Below, piece after piece: positions 1-8,110 of a stretch of DNA of 44,965 nt (positions are counted from its first letter, which is position 1; the number at the start of each line of letters is the position of its first letter). The stretch is from Pseudoflavonifractor sp964504285 (GTDB lineage: Bacteria > Bacillota > Clostridia > Oscillospirales > Oscillospiraceae). The DNA lies in the NCBI GenBank assembly GCA_964504285.1, contig CAZDDZ010000012.1, positions 1 to 44,965 of the forward strand, in the 5' to 3' direction. The notes beneath the pieces were generated by a model. It saw nothing but the letters and a program-made list of their open reading frames with translations. It was not told the DNA's origin and made no database searches. The translations under genes and the position numbers were made by a program.

Positions 1-1
1 G

Positions 2-727
2 GTAATCAACATGGGGCTTAACGGGACGGTAAGCTCTGCCGTCCAAATGCAAATTATGGGCGCCTTTCTCGGCGAGGGGGATATGCTTCTCCACGCGCCG
101 GAGCTATCCAGCAGGCAGCAATTGCTTGGAACTGTTGAGATGGGGGACAACGACGTCCGACTCTGGTGCGGTTTGGAGAACAACTACGACCTCTTTGCGC
201 TGGTGGATTTGGACAGTGTGTCCGGCGTGTTGGACAGCTTCTGCCACTACCTTACCGTCAAAGACGGAAGAACCAGCTATCAGGCTGTCTATCAGGATGA
301 TGACGGCACCACATATCTGGACCGCTTTGGCTGTGTCTCTTTCTACCGGGGCGTCGCAGAGAAAACGCTGGCCGACAGCGTGTATTTAAATCCGGACTAC
401 CTCACTGCGGATAGCATGGCGGCACTGGAGCGTTACTACGACTGGTATTCCTCGCTGGGGGCGGCGGTCTATGTGGCCTATCCCTGCGTCAATCTGGACG
501 CCCTGCCCGAGGAGCAGCGGGAAAATGTGGAATTGGTAGACAGTCTCTTCCGAGAATACATCGGCGGTATGGACAGCGCCGCACTCATTACCTCGCTAAA
601 GGATTATCTCTATCATAACGCGGATTTTTATGACACGAATTATCATCTTCTCACCGATCCGATGGTTAAAAACACCGCTAAGTGGATTCGAGACCTGCAA
701 GCACACCTGATGGAGGTGGACGCATAA
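2..727 (+). CDS. SGNH/DltD-like surface protein, 5'-truncated by window edge
   Basis: The reading frame is open to the first base of the window, so the N-terminus (where the catalytic Ser block would be) is missing; the first ATG at 11 is probably internal. What remains resembles the downstream neighbour: a hydrophobic strand (AAVYVAYPCVN) followed near the end by YDTNYHLLTD, matching the Asp-xxx-His block V of SGNH hydrolases (D208/H212 counted from the ATG at 11), also seen as YDNNFHLNSAG in the next gene. Its stop TAA overlaps the next ATG by one base (taATG), so the two are translationally coupled paralogues. In DltD/AlgJ-type systems such proteins act outside the membrane with an MBOAT acyltransferase; such a gene could lie just upstream, outside the window. 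Family call is inferred from the pattern only. Confidence 0.6.
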   Translation, partial: VINMGLNGTVSSAVQMQIMGAFLGEGDMLLHAPELSSRQQLLGTVEMGDNDVRLWCGLENNYDLFALVDLDSVSGVLDSFCHYLTVKDGRTSYQAVYQDDDGTTYLDRFGCVSFYRGVAEKTLADSVYLNPDYLTADSMAALERYYDWYSSLGAAVYVAYPCVNLDALPEEQRENVELVDSLFREYIGGMDSAALITSLKDYLYHNADFYDTNYHLLTDPMVKNTAKWIRDLQAHLMEVDA

Positions 728-2181
728 TGGATAAAAAAGCACACACTGCCGCGTTTCTGCTGCTTCTATGTGTTCTGCCCGGCATCCTGCTGTGCTCCGG
801 CGCTATGCTGCCCTCTTACTACGGGGATAGCTATTACGCCCAGCTCTTCCCCATGTACCGCCGCCTGCGGGAGACGGAGGGGAAGAAGCTGGTGGTGGTC
901 GGCGGCAGCAATGTGGCGTTCGGTCTGGATACGGCTCTGATGGAGAAGCTTTTGGCAGAGCGTGAATATGACTATCAGGTTTGCTCCTTCGGACTTTACG
1001 GGGCGGTGGGCGTCAGTGCCATGCTGGAGCTCTCCCGGGACACACTGAAGGAGGGCGACATTGTTGTTTTGGCCTTTGAGCCGGTGGCCGAGGTCATGTC
1101 CTCCTACTTCGGGGCCAACGCATTTTGGAAGTGTGCGGAGAATGCGCCGGAGCTGCTGCTGGGTCTAAACAGCACACAGCGCTCGGCGGCGCTGGGCAGC
1201 TATCTTTCCTATTTGCAGGAGCGCTGGGGCATTCGAACCAGCGGCATCAGCCCCTCGGTGGAGGGTGTGTACGCCAAGTCGTCCTTTGATGAGGACTGTA
1301 ACATGGTCTACCCCCGGGAGGGGAACGCCATGGCGCTGGGGTTCGACCCCGCTGTGCCGGTGGATTTGGCGGGTCTAACCATAGAGACCGGTTTTATAGA
1401 GGAGGTGGCGGCGTACTGCGCGGAGGCACAGAACCATGGGGCAGAAGTCTATCTGAGCTTCAGCCCGGTAAACCGCTCCTCGCTGACGGATAGCTCCCAG
1501 GAGGCGGTAGATCTCTTTTTCCAGACCTGCAACACGGCTTTTCCTTGCCCTGTCATCAGTACCCCCAACGACTACATCCTGGAGAGCGGCTGGTTTTACG
1601 ACAACAACTTCCACCTCAACTCCGCCGGGGCCGTTCTGCGCACCTGCCGACTGGCGCAGGACGTATTGGCCCAGCTGGGCTGCTATGAGGCGGTGGACTT
1701 CCCGGTGCCCCAAGTGCCACCGTCTATTGCACAGCAGTCGGTGAGTGAGGAAAACGCCGAGTTTTTTGTTTTTTCCCCCATAACCGGTGAGGGCGAAGAA
1801 ATTATTGGGTATGAGGTAAGCGGACTTACAGACCAAGGGCGCGGGCAGAGCCAACTGACCCTTCCGGCTTCGTACCAGGGGAAAAGTGTGGTAGGCCTTG
1901 CCGCCAATGCGCTGGACGGTGCAGAGGCGTTGGTGGAGCTGACGCTGCCGGAGAACATCGAGTATCTCCCCGACGGAGTGTTTGCCGCCTGCACCCGGCT
2001 GGAGCGGTTAATTTTGCACCATAAGACAAAGGCGTGCTCCGTTAGCAAACACACCTTTGATGGGGCAGATCAGGTAAGAATTTATGTCTCCCGGGCAGCC
2101 TACGCCCTCTATCGGGACGGCCGGGGCTGTGCCGACAACCCATGGTTGGGGTACCTGGACCGGGTCTACACGTTTGACTAG
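727..2181 (+). CDS. SGNH-type surface protein with C-terminal leucine-rich (LRR_5) tail
   Basis: 484 residues starting at the ATG that overlaps the previous stop. Residues 5-28 form a signal anchor. VVVGGSNVAFG (Ser61) is the block I nucleophile region of an SGNH/DltD-like fold and D292-H296 (DNNFH) the Asp/His block. After about residue 350 the protein changes to a BspA-like leucine-rich section (ALVELTLPENIEYLPDGVF, then TRLERLILHH), as in surface proteins of gut Firmicutes. The role is probably acyl-ester transfer or hydrolysis on an exported glycan, with the LRR tail for binding; this is inference from fold. Oddity: the TAG stop (2179-2181) is the first three bases of a mobile inverted-repeat element, so the present C-terminus is set by the insertion junction. 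Confidence 0.62.
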   Translation: MDKKAHTAAFLLLLCVLPGILLCSGAMLPSYYGDSYYAQLFPMYRRLRETEGKKLVVVGGSNVAFGLDTALMEKLLAEREYDYQVCSFGLYGAVGVSAMLELSRDTLKEGDIVVLAFEPVAEVMSSYFGANAFWKCAENAPELLLGLNSTQRSAALGSYLSYLQERWGIRTSGISPSVEGVYAKSSFDEDCNMVYPREGNAMALGFDPAVPVDLAGLTIETGFIEEVAAYCAEAQNHGAEVYLSFSPVNRSSLTDSSQEAVDLFFQTCNTAFPCPVISTPNDYILESGWFYDNNFHLNSAGAVLRTCRLAQDVLAQLGCYEAVDFPVPQVPPSIAQQSVSEENAEFFVFSPITGEGEEIIGYEVSGLTDQGRGQSQLTLPASYQGKSVVGLAANALDGAEALVELTLPENIEYLPDGVFAACTRLERLILHHKTKACSVSKHTFDGADQVRIYVSRAAYALYRDGRGCADNPWLGYLDRVYTFD

Positions 2182-2341
2182 AGCCTTTCTGAAAAGTCCA
2201 TGCATCCGTTCTTTTGACAAAAGTTTCGCCATGCCGCGCCGTTTTTCTTGAAATCCGCCCAGGATTCCTGTGGAAAAATGGCTTGCCTGGCACAATTTCT
2301 GTTCAAAATTCCGGACACAGCGACTTTTCAGAAACGCTCTA
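2179..2341. mobile_element. MITE-like element, group A, copy 1
   Basis: A 163-bp non-coding element. The left end TAGAGCCTTTCTGAAAAGT and right end ACTTTTCAGAAACGCTCTA are near-perfect inverted repeats, with TA at both tips as expected of a TA target duplication (Tc1/mariner or IS630-type mobilisation; inference). The whole element recurs, inverted, at 38508-38671 with only about four differences that I count by eye. It supplies the stop codon of the upstream gene. Confidence 0.85.
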
Positions 2342-2531
2342 ATTAAAAATACAATTACCTGGCAGATAAGTATGGAATAAGCCCATATTTTGCGGCGGCC
2401 TCTCTCGCTGTTCGGCAGAGAAATATCCACTGCTCTATTCACTGGGCTACTACAAATAGTAGATGTACTTTTGGGGGACGATTTGCGCTGCGTTAGCGAC
2501 AACCGGCGACATGTTTTTTAAAAATGAATTC
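2342..2531. other. Non-coding gap
   Basis: AT-rich then mixed sequence between the group A element and a terminator hairpin. I see no open reading frame with a ribosome site and no clear promoter here. Confidence 0.5.
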
Positions 2532-2570
2532 AAAACACGCCTTAGATTATAAAAATCTAAGGCGTGTTTT
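2532..2570 (-). terminator. Rho-independent terminator of the DUF4358 lipoprotein gene (possibly bidirectional)
   Basis: A perfect 17-bp stem, AAAACACGCCTTAGATT with its complement, and a 5-nt loop. Read on the minus strand it ends in a T-run and lies 35 bases after the stop of the minus-strand operon. Confidence 0.85.
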
Positions 2571-2604
2571 CATAATTCGTTATTCGTCAGAGCCTGTTTT
2601 GGCG

Positions 2605-3066
2605 TTATCCCAGCCGCTCCACAGCCTGCTTGGCGGCTTCCGCGTCATCGGGGACGATCAGGAGCACAGAGGTGCCCTGCTGATTTACAATGGCGTTTTC
2701 CAGTTTGCCCACCTCGGCGGGGGCATAGTTCTGATTGGTATCCTTCAGATCCTGGAGATATTCCCCAAAGGCAGTTGCGGCGGCTTTGGCGTCAGCTTCG
2801 GTCTTCCAGACCGTAACGGATACCTGCTCGGCATAGCCGGAGGCGGTGTAAGTCTTGGCACTTGTGAGCTTGCCGGGGTCCATGCCGTATCCCTCAAAAT
2901 CGTACAGAAGGGCGGCGTCCACTTCCTCTAACGGAAGGGAAAAGGCGCCTGAGTCCACCAGCGCCTTGGTTGCGCTGTCGGGATCGTAGGCCGTACCCTT
3001 GCCGCCCTTGCCGCAGGCGGCCAGAAGCAGACAGAGGGCCAAAGCCAGTGGAAGCAGCTTTTTCAT
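2605..3066 (-). CDS. DUF4358-family lipoprotein
   Basis: 153 residues with a clear lipoprotein signal: basic start MKK, hydrophobic core and lipobox LAAC (Cys18). The mature part (VDSGAFSLPLEEVD, LYDFEGYGMD, SGYAEQVSVTVWKTEADA, VPDDAEAAKQAVE) matches the DUF4358 family, common in Oscillospirales and Lachnospiraceae and of unknown function. It would sit on the outer face of the membrane. The ribosome site AAAGGAGAACC precedes the ATG. It is the last gene of the minus-strand run, 14 bases after the SGNH hydrolase stop, and is followed by a strong terminator. Confidence 0.85.
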   Translation of the reverse strand: MKKLLPLALALCLLLAACGKGGKGTAYDPDSATKALVDSGAFSLPLEEVDAALLYDFEGYGMDPGKLTSAKTYTASGYAEQVSVTVWKTEADAKAAATAFGEYLQDLKDTNQNYAPAEVGKLENAIVNQQGTSVLLIVPDDAEAAKQAVERLG

Positions 3067-3080
3067 GTAATGGTTCTCCT

Positions 3081-3995
3081 TTAATCGGCGGTTTGTCCCG
3101 CCCAGTATAAATCGGCGTCTACCGTGTGAGACTTAAGGTACTCGTACCATAATTTGTAGTAATCCTTAGAAAAGTGCACCCCGTCGGTAGTGCCCTCCCG
3201 GGGAAGAATACCATCCTCGCCCACCAGCGCGGCATTTACATCCACCAGCAGGGCGTGCCGGTCGGCGGCAATACCGGCAATAATGTCGTTATAGACGGCA
3301 ATTTGTTCGTTGGTCACGTAATAGGGCTGATTATTTGCCTTTGCCTTGTCCGGGTTAATGGATACCAGGTTTTGAAGGTAAATAACGGCATTGGGCTGAA
3401 GCTCCCTGATTTTGTCCACAAGGCCGGTGTATTCGGTGCGAAAGCCCTCGTCGTTATAATAGCCCAGCTCATTGACGCCCAGCATCAGGTAAACCTTCTT
3501 GTATTGCTTAAGCGCCAGGGCCTCCAACACGGTGTATTTCTGTCCGTCTATACGGATGGCGCTGCGGGTGCCTACCTCAAACACGGTAATACCGCTGTGC
3601 TGAATAAAGGTGGTTTCGGGGATGCCGCCAAAAAGACGGAGCCCGTCGGTGCGGGAGTCACCCACAAAAACCGCATCGGCAAAGTAGTCGTCCCCCACCG
3701 GCTCCGCCTGGGGGACAGGCTGGGTAAAGTCATATACCGGAGTGGGTTCCGGTTCGGGGGTAGGCTCCGGCGTGGGAGTAGGTGTGGGAATCGGTGTGAG
3801 TGTGGGCGTGGGTGTGACCGGAGCGGATACGGTGGGAGTAGGGACGGAAGGAACCTCCCGGCTGCGCAGACCCAGGATAACCAGGCCTATCAGAATAACC
3901 GCAAGGGCGATGCAGCAGACGAGGACGAAGGGCTTAAGCGGCTTACGGGAACGGGGAGGAGAAAGGGTGTTTTTGTGCTCGGGATGGGTAGGCAT
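3081..3995 (-). CDS. Membrane-anchored GDSL/SGNH hydrolase with Thr-Pro linker
   Basis: 304 residues from the ATG at 3995, preceded by GAGGAA; an upstream in-frame start would overlap the previous gene and lacks a site. Order: basic cytoplasmic N-terminus, one membrane helix (about 22-43), a low-complexity linker of repeated TP/EP (51-86) crossing the wall, then an SGNH domain with block I VFVGDSRTDG (Ser114), block III GVNELGY and block V DGVHFS (D271, H274). Such enzymes remove acyl or acetyl groups from peptidoglycan or wall polysaccharide; the substrate is not shown by the sequence. It is part of the minus-strand run after the nucleotidase gene. Confidence 0.85.
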   Translation of the reverse strand: MPTHPEHKNTLSPPRSRKPLKPFVLVCCIALAVILIGLVILGLRSREVPSVPTPTVSAPVTPTPTLTPIPTPTPTPEPTPEPEPTPVYDFTQPVPQAEPVGDDYFADAVFVGDSRTDGLRLFGGIPETTFIQHSGITVFEVGTRSAIRIDGQKYTVLEALALKQYKKVYLMLGVNELGYYNDEGFRTEYTGLVDKIRELQPNAVIYLQNLVSINPDKAKANNQPYYVTNEQIAVYNDIIAGIAADRHALLVDVNAALVGEDGILPREGTTDGVHFSKDYYKLWYEYLKSHTVDADLYWAGQTAD

Positions 3996-4050
3996 GTTAT
4001 GTATTCCTCGCTTCACGGTTAATAAGTCGAATATAGCAATAAAAGCGAGG

Positions 4051-4740
4051 TCAGTCAAGAATTATACGCAAAATGTCATAAAAACGATAGACAATGTGGG
4101 TGGGCTGGGGGCTGCCCTCGGTCAGCGTGCCGCCGGGGGCATACCAGACCGAATCCAGGCCGGCGTTGACCGCCCCCTGAATGTCGGCGGAAAGGCTGTC
4201 TCCGACCACTAAAACCCGGCTGGGATCGGTAACCTTCATTTTTGCAAGCACATGGTCAAAAAAGACCTTTTGAGGCTTCTGGCAGCCCATTTCCCCGGAA
4301 ATAAACAGGTAGGGAATTACGTCTTTTAAAGGGGAACGCCCAAACCGCCCCCGCTGGGCCAGGGCAACGCCGTTAGTGATAATAGCCAGAGTGCAGTGCT
4401 CCGCCAGAGTGCGGCACAAATCTTCCGCGCCGGGCAGAAGGTCGGCTCCCTCGGCCAGCCGTGAGAGATAGTAGGTGTTCATTTTACAGCTGTCGTAATT
4501 GCCGCCCAAAGCACGCTGGAGGGCGGCAAACCGCTCCACCACCAGATGCTCTTTTGTTACCTCGCCCCGGTCGAAGGCACTCCACAAACGGCGGTTTATG
4601 TCGAGATAAAGGCCGCGGGTGGCATCATCCCGCGGGTAGCCGTAATGCTCCAGGGTTTGATTCAAGGCCCGGTGCTCGGCGGTATCGAAGTCAAAGAGGG
4701 TGTTGTCCGCATCAAACAAAATATAGTCGTAGTTTGGCAT
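4051..4740 (-). CDS. yjjG: YjjG-type HAD pyrimidine 5'-nucleotidase
   Basis: 229 residues. HAD motif I is DADNT (nucleophile D10, acid/base D12); motif II is TNGVA; the lysine of motif III lies in GCQKPQKVFF; motif IV is VVGDSLSADIQGA. Length and motif layout match the YjjG/YfnB family, cytosolic house-cleaning phosphatases that dephosphorylate non-canonical pyrimidine nucleotides. One base separates its ATG from the stop of the transporter gene before it, so it is co-translated with the exporter pair. Confidence 0.87.
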   Translation of the reverse strand: MPNYDYILFDADNTLFDFDTAEHRALNQTLEHYGYPRDDATRGLYLDINRRLWSAFDRGEVTKEHLVVERFAALQRALGGNYDSCKMNTYYLSRLAEGADLLPGAEDLCRTLAEHCTLAIITNGVALAQRGRFGRSPLKDVIPYLFISGEMGCQKPQKVFFDHVLAKMKVTDPSRVLVVGDSLSADIQGAVNAGLDSVWYAPGGTLTEGSPQPTHIVYRFYDILRIILD

Positions 4741-4741
4741 G

Positions 4742-5200
4742 TCAGGCCCCCTTCCGCCGCCGAAGCAGTGTGTTCACCATGCGCACAAAGGAAGATACCA
4801 GCAGAACCCCCACCGCAAGGGAACCGGCCAGCCCCAAGGTGTGAAGAAAGCTCTCTAAAAAAAGCTCTGTTTCGCCGTTAATGGCGTGCTCCATGGTATA
4901 GTAAATACCGCCGCCCGGCACCAGCGGGAAAAAGGCCACCAGCAGATAGCCGGTTACCGGACATTTACGGATGCGAGCCATGATTTCGGAGTAGGCGGAG
5001 ATGGCGACAGCGGCAAAAAACATCTGAAGCAGGTCGCTGTGAAATAAGGGCTCAGTCGCCAAAAAAACCAGCCAGCCCAGTGCCCCGCCTGCGGCGCAGA
5101 TAAAAATGCCTGTGTGGATATTAAAAAGAATGCAGAAGGGGATGCAGCCCAGAAAGGCCAGCAGGCATGGTAAAAGGTAGGAAAAGAAAAGCTCGTTCAT
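4742..5200 (-). CDS. Threonine/serine exporter small subunit (ThrE_2 domain)
   Basis: 152 residues starting at the ATG that overlaps the previous stop by four bases (ATGA). It has four or five hydrophobic helices with the motif FNIHTGIFICAAGGALGW and PLVPGGGIYYTME, typical of the ThrE_2/DUF3815 half of a split ThrE exporter. It works with the neighbouring DUF1212 subunit; in Corynebacterium ThrE the two halves are one protein that exports threonine and serine by proton exchange. The substrate here is inferred from the family. Confidence 0.85.
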   Translation of the reverse strand: MNELFFSYLLPCLLAFLGCIPFCILFNIHTGIFICAAGGALGWLVFLATEPLFHSDLLQMFFAAVAISAYSEIMARIRKCPVTGYLLVAFFPLVPGGGIYYTMEHAINGETELFLESFLHTLGLAGSLAVGVLLVSSFVRMVNTLLRRRKGA

Positions 5201-5973
5201 CCAACTCCACCTCCCCACAAAAGCCGTGCCAACCACAGAGCCGCACCGGTGCCCAGTGCAATAGCCGCGCCGATCAGCAGTGCCTCGGCGGTCTTAGAAA
5301 TGCCGGTGACCATGTCTCCCGCCATAATGTCCCGCATGGCATTTGTAAACGCCAGCCCCGGCACCAGCAGCATCAGTGCGCCGATGGTAATCAGATCCAC
5401 GTTCTGACCCAGGCCCATCAGGGTTAGCCCCAGGGCAAGAAGGGCGGAGACAGTGCCTCCTGCCACGGTTTTAAAAAACAGATTGGTGCCCAGCCGGGTA
5501 AGGAAGGTCAGGCACAGGCCGATGGATAGTCCGCACAGTCCGGCACACAGCCCGTCCCACACCGTGCCGCCAAAAAAGAGGGAAAAAAACGCCGCGCCGA
5601 AAAAATAGGCGGCGGCCTGAATCGGCAGGGGGTAAACCCGGGGATTAGCGGTCAGGGCCGTCATACGCTCCAGGGCCTCCTCCACCGGGGGGACGTCTGC
5701 GCACAAACGGCGGCAAAGGCTATTGTACCGCTCCAGCTGGTCAATGTCGGTGCCGTGACCGGGCATACGGCGCACCCGGGTAAAGGTGCGGCCCGTGGGA
5801 GTTACCATACTGACAGTAATACAGTTGGGAATGGCAAATACCTCGCCGGAGGAAAGACCGTAGGCCGCCAGAATCCGCTGGACGGACTCCTCCACCCGGT
5901 AAATTTCAGCTCCCGACTCCAAAAGCCGGTAGCCCATGTCAGTGGCTAGGTTAATAAGCTTGTCGTAGTCCAA
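5197..5973 (-). CDS. Threonine/serine exporter large subunit (ThrE N-terminal DUF1212 domain)
   Basis: 258 residues. The cytoplasmic part carries the family signature LLESGAEIYRVEESV and ITVSMVTPTGRTFTRVRR, followed by about five membrane helices (PGLAFTNAMRDIMAGD is the conserved loop). The start is TTG at 5973; GAGGG lies nine bases upstream and no ATG fits better. It overlaps the small subunit by ATGA, as expected for a two-subunit inner-membrane exporter. It follows the broken LOR gene by only 21 bases, so its transcription must cross that damaged gene and its inserted hairpins. Confidence 0.85.
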   Translation of the reverse strand: MDYDKLINLATDMGYRLLESGAEIYRVEESVQRILAAYGLSSGEVFAIPNCITVSMVTPTGRTFTRVRRMPGHGTDIDQLERYNSLCRRLCADVPPVEEALERMTALTANPRVYPLPIQAAAYFFGAAFFSLFFGGTVWDGLCAGLCGLSIGLCLTFLTRLGTNLFFKTVAGGTVSALLALGLTLMGLGQNVDLITIGALMLLVPGLAFTNAMRDIMAGDMVTGISKTAEALLIGAAIALGTGAALWLARLLWGGGVG

Positions 5974-5994
5974 AAAAATTCCCTCGTTCTTTAT

Positions 5995-6736
5995 TTAATT
6001 CCCGCAGTTGGCCGCATCAATGGCCAAAACAATCATGAGACATAGAAGCGCGTCGGCAGGCTCGACCACATCGATGACGTAACAGTCACCCCAGTGAAAC
6101 GGTTGATCAGCCTGACCAGTATAATCCGAATCTGCCCCAGAGGCTGATTTCCAGCGTCTGGGTTCGTTATCCTCCTCGCCTTACGGCAAGTAAGGCTTCG
6201 TCGTCTGCCTTCCCAGCCACAGGAAATCAGCCTCTGGGGTGCTGCGCAGTCCAGCGGGAGCAAATTCCTGTCAGCGCAAAGAAAAAGATGCAGGTAATAC
6301 TGGCCGTATTGCCAAGTTGTTTTCTGCGGCGTTGGCAGAAATTTGCCCAGCTGGACCGGGTTCGGATTATACTGGTCAGGCTGGCGGCCTGCATAATCAG
6401 GCCGCCCTGTCCGTCGGTGACAGTATAGTCCCAGCCGAAAAAGTCGCCCTCCACTTGCCAATCATTGCAGTCCAAGGTATAGCTATGGCCGAAAAAGGTG
6501 AATTCCTTTTTAATTTGCCCAATAAACTCCTCGCCCATGTACAGGGAAAAACGAGGCATCAGGGTCAGCGGCTCTTGCTGGACGGTGCCCAGATAGTTTC
6601 CCGCCGCAGCGGAAATCTCCAGCCGGTGACCCCAGGAGAGCTTGCCCCGCACGGTAAACAGAACGTTTTCCATCTCGTCGTAAATATCATAGCTGTCAAA
6701 CCAGGAAAAGACCCGTTGCTAAAAAAGCAGACGCAT
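5995..6736 (-). pseudogene. Broken LOR/YxjI-family gene, interrupted by an inverted-repeat element
   Basis: The gene starts at ATG 6736 after AGGAGG. Codon 6 is TAG (MRLLF*QRVFSWFD), then the frame continues through the family's core (FTVRGKLSWGHRLEI, FSLYMGEEFIGQIKKEF, VEGDFFGWDYTVTD) as far as IMQAA near 6384. There a 276-bp element is inserted. On its far side the true C-terminus resumes in a shifted frame (HWGDCYVIDVVEPADALL...AIDAANCGN, stop at 5995), which matches the conserved YxjI/LURP-one ending. So the gene has a nonsense codon, an insertion and a likely one-base shift. LOR proteins are small tubby-like scramblase-related folds of unclear bacterial role. Confidence 0.85.
6108..6383. 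mobile_element. 276-bp inverted-repeat element with nested hairpins (group C)
   Basis: Its ends (6108-6130 and 6361-6383) are a perfect 23-bp inverted repeat containing CCAGTATAATCCGAA. Inside lies a second perfect 18-bp inverted repeat (6135-6152 with 6222-6239, CCCCAGAGGCTGATTTCC), and inside that a small hairpin GCCTTAC/GTAAGGC (6178-6196). No transposase is encoded. The right-hand 140 bp recur, diverged and inverted, at 24213-24366. The position inside the LOR coding sequence shows that it was inserted. Confidence 0.82.
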
Positions 6737-6745
6737 ATTGTCCTC

Positions 6746-7126
6746 CTATCTTCGGTGCATGGCATCGTGCTCCCGCCCCAGCTCCTCGTAAAGGGCAGCC
6801 ACGCTCCAGCTCAGGTTGGTGGGGGTTAAAATTGCCTTGCGGTCGGGACTTGGCGTACCGGCAGAGCGCATGGCGGCAAAGAGAATATCCATTCGCTGGC
6901 TGGAGAGACTGCACAGCACCATCATGGGCTCGGTAAGCCGGGGAACAATCAGGGGCCGCGGTGTGGCTGATTGGCCGGGAAAGCCGGCCAGATAACCCAC
7001 GGTTTGGGTGACCTCCTCTGAGGTAATGGCACGAAACCCCATGCCCAAGGCAGAAAAAACCGCCTGAGCGCGGGTGGCATAAATGGGGTCAGGGAAAAAG
7101 CAGAGAATTAATTCGGCGGTATTCAT
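6746..7126 (-). CDS. DUF3783-family protein
   Basis: 126 residues from ATG 7126 (ATAAGGAG seven to ten bases upstream); an upstream in-frame start would run into the CorA gene. MNTAELILCFFPDP opens the domain, and LIVPRLTEPMMVLCSLSSQRMDILFAAMR is typical of DUF3783, a short cytosolic family found in Clostridia whose function is unknown. It sits 44 bases after the CorA gene and 9 bases before the broken LOR start, so the three form one transcript. I can say nothing more of its job. Confidence 0.75.
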   Translation of the reverse strand: MNTAELILCFFPDPIYATRAQAVFSALGMGFRAITSEEVTQTVGYLAGFPGQSATPRPLIVPRLTEPMMVLCSLSSQRMDILFAAMRSAGTPSPDRKAILTPTNLSWSVAALYEELGREHDAMHRR

Positions 7127-7170
7127 GCAAAAACTCCTTATGAGATGCATACGGCCTATGGGTACGGATT

Positions 7171-8073
7171 CTAAAACCACTTGTGCTTTTTAAAATACCA
7201 AATACAAGCCACGACGATGGCGACTGAGAGAATGATCACGGCGGGATAAGCAAAGGGAAGCCGGTACTCGGGCATACTTAAATTCATGCCGTACCACCCG
7301 GCAATCAGGGTAAGCGGGAGAACGATAACCGTAATAATGGTGAGTACCTGCATGGTCTTGTTCAGACGCAAGTCGGTTTCGGCCTGATAAGCGTCCCGAA
7401 TGCCCGAGATATAGTCCAAAAGGTTTTCTGCCTTTTGGCACAGGCGGCCAACCTTGCCCCGGAGCAGGGAAATGTGCTTCAGGGAACGCTTGTCAAAAAG
7501 ACCGTTTTCATTCCCGGAGAGCTCCTCCAGTAGGTCGGTCAGCTGTTCGTAGTATCGCTTGACCCGCACCAAACGCTTGCGCAGAGCCACAAAGCGGCGG
7601 TTGTAATTCTCGCCGGAGACGCCGGTGAGCACCTCGTTTTCCAAGGCGTTGAGGTCACCCTCCAACGCTTCCAGCCGTTCCCGGTCGCCAGACACCTGCT
7701 GATTTAAAAAGCAGTAGAGCAGTCCCCCGGATGTAAGCCCGGTAAAATCGCTGTCTATGAGCAGACGAAAGGACTCGTCTACCAGTGCTTCATCAGGGCA
7801 GTAAAAGTGCATATGGTCGGCCTCCATAAAAATACATATGGGAGCCTCCACCCGCTCCGGGGCGAGAATATCCACCGGCTCGTAACAAATCAGGTCAAAT
7901 TGCTCGTGGCTTTCAAAATGAGAGGACTTATGCCCGAATGCCGAGGAAAAGATACGGGGCGGGATCTCCCCCGGGTCTTTGGGTGGATTCTGGGGACTGT
8001 ACGGCCCTACCGTAACCGCCACCTGCCCGCCGCTGCCCGCAATCAGCCTGCCGTCCAGAATGGAGTAATTCAT
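7171..8073 (-). CDS. corA: CorA-family divalent cation transporter
   Basis: 300 residues from ATG 8073 (GGAGTGAACGGC before it). The long cytoplasmic part contains a helical bundle (ALEGDLNALENEV, RRFVALRKRLVRVKRYYEQL), and the C-terminus has two membrane helices with the signature YGMNL between them and a basic tail KKHKWF. These are the hallmarks of CorA/MIT channels, pentameric inner-membrane channels for Mg2+ (or Co2+/Ni2+). It lies 37 bases after rlmD. No Mg2+ sensor leader is present since the intergenic space is too short. Confidence 0.9.
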   Translation of the reverse strand: MNYSILDGRLIAGSGGQVAVTVGPYSPQNPPKDPGEIPPRIFSSAFGHKSSHFESHEQFDLICYEPVDILAPERVEAPICIFMEADHMHFYCPDEALVDESFRLLIDSDFTGLTSGGLLYCFLNQQVSGDRERLEALEGDLNALENEVLTGVSGENYNRRFVALRKRLVRVKRYYEQLTDLLEELSGNENGLFDKRSLKHISLLRGKVGRLCQKAENLLDYISGIRDAYQAETDLRLNKTMQVLTIITVIVLPLTLIAGWYGMNLSMPEYRLPFAYPAVIILSVAIVVACIWYFKKHKWF

Positions 8074-8110
8074 GCCGTTCACTCCTTTGCCTAATGATGC
8101 CGCCGGTGGC

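Noticed and set aside
3720..3850. Tandem repeats that could be taken for a CRISPR or minisatellite
   Set aside because: These are the Thr-Pro codons of the SGNH hydrolase linker; no regular repeat-spacer structure.
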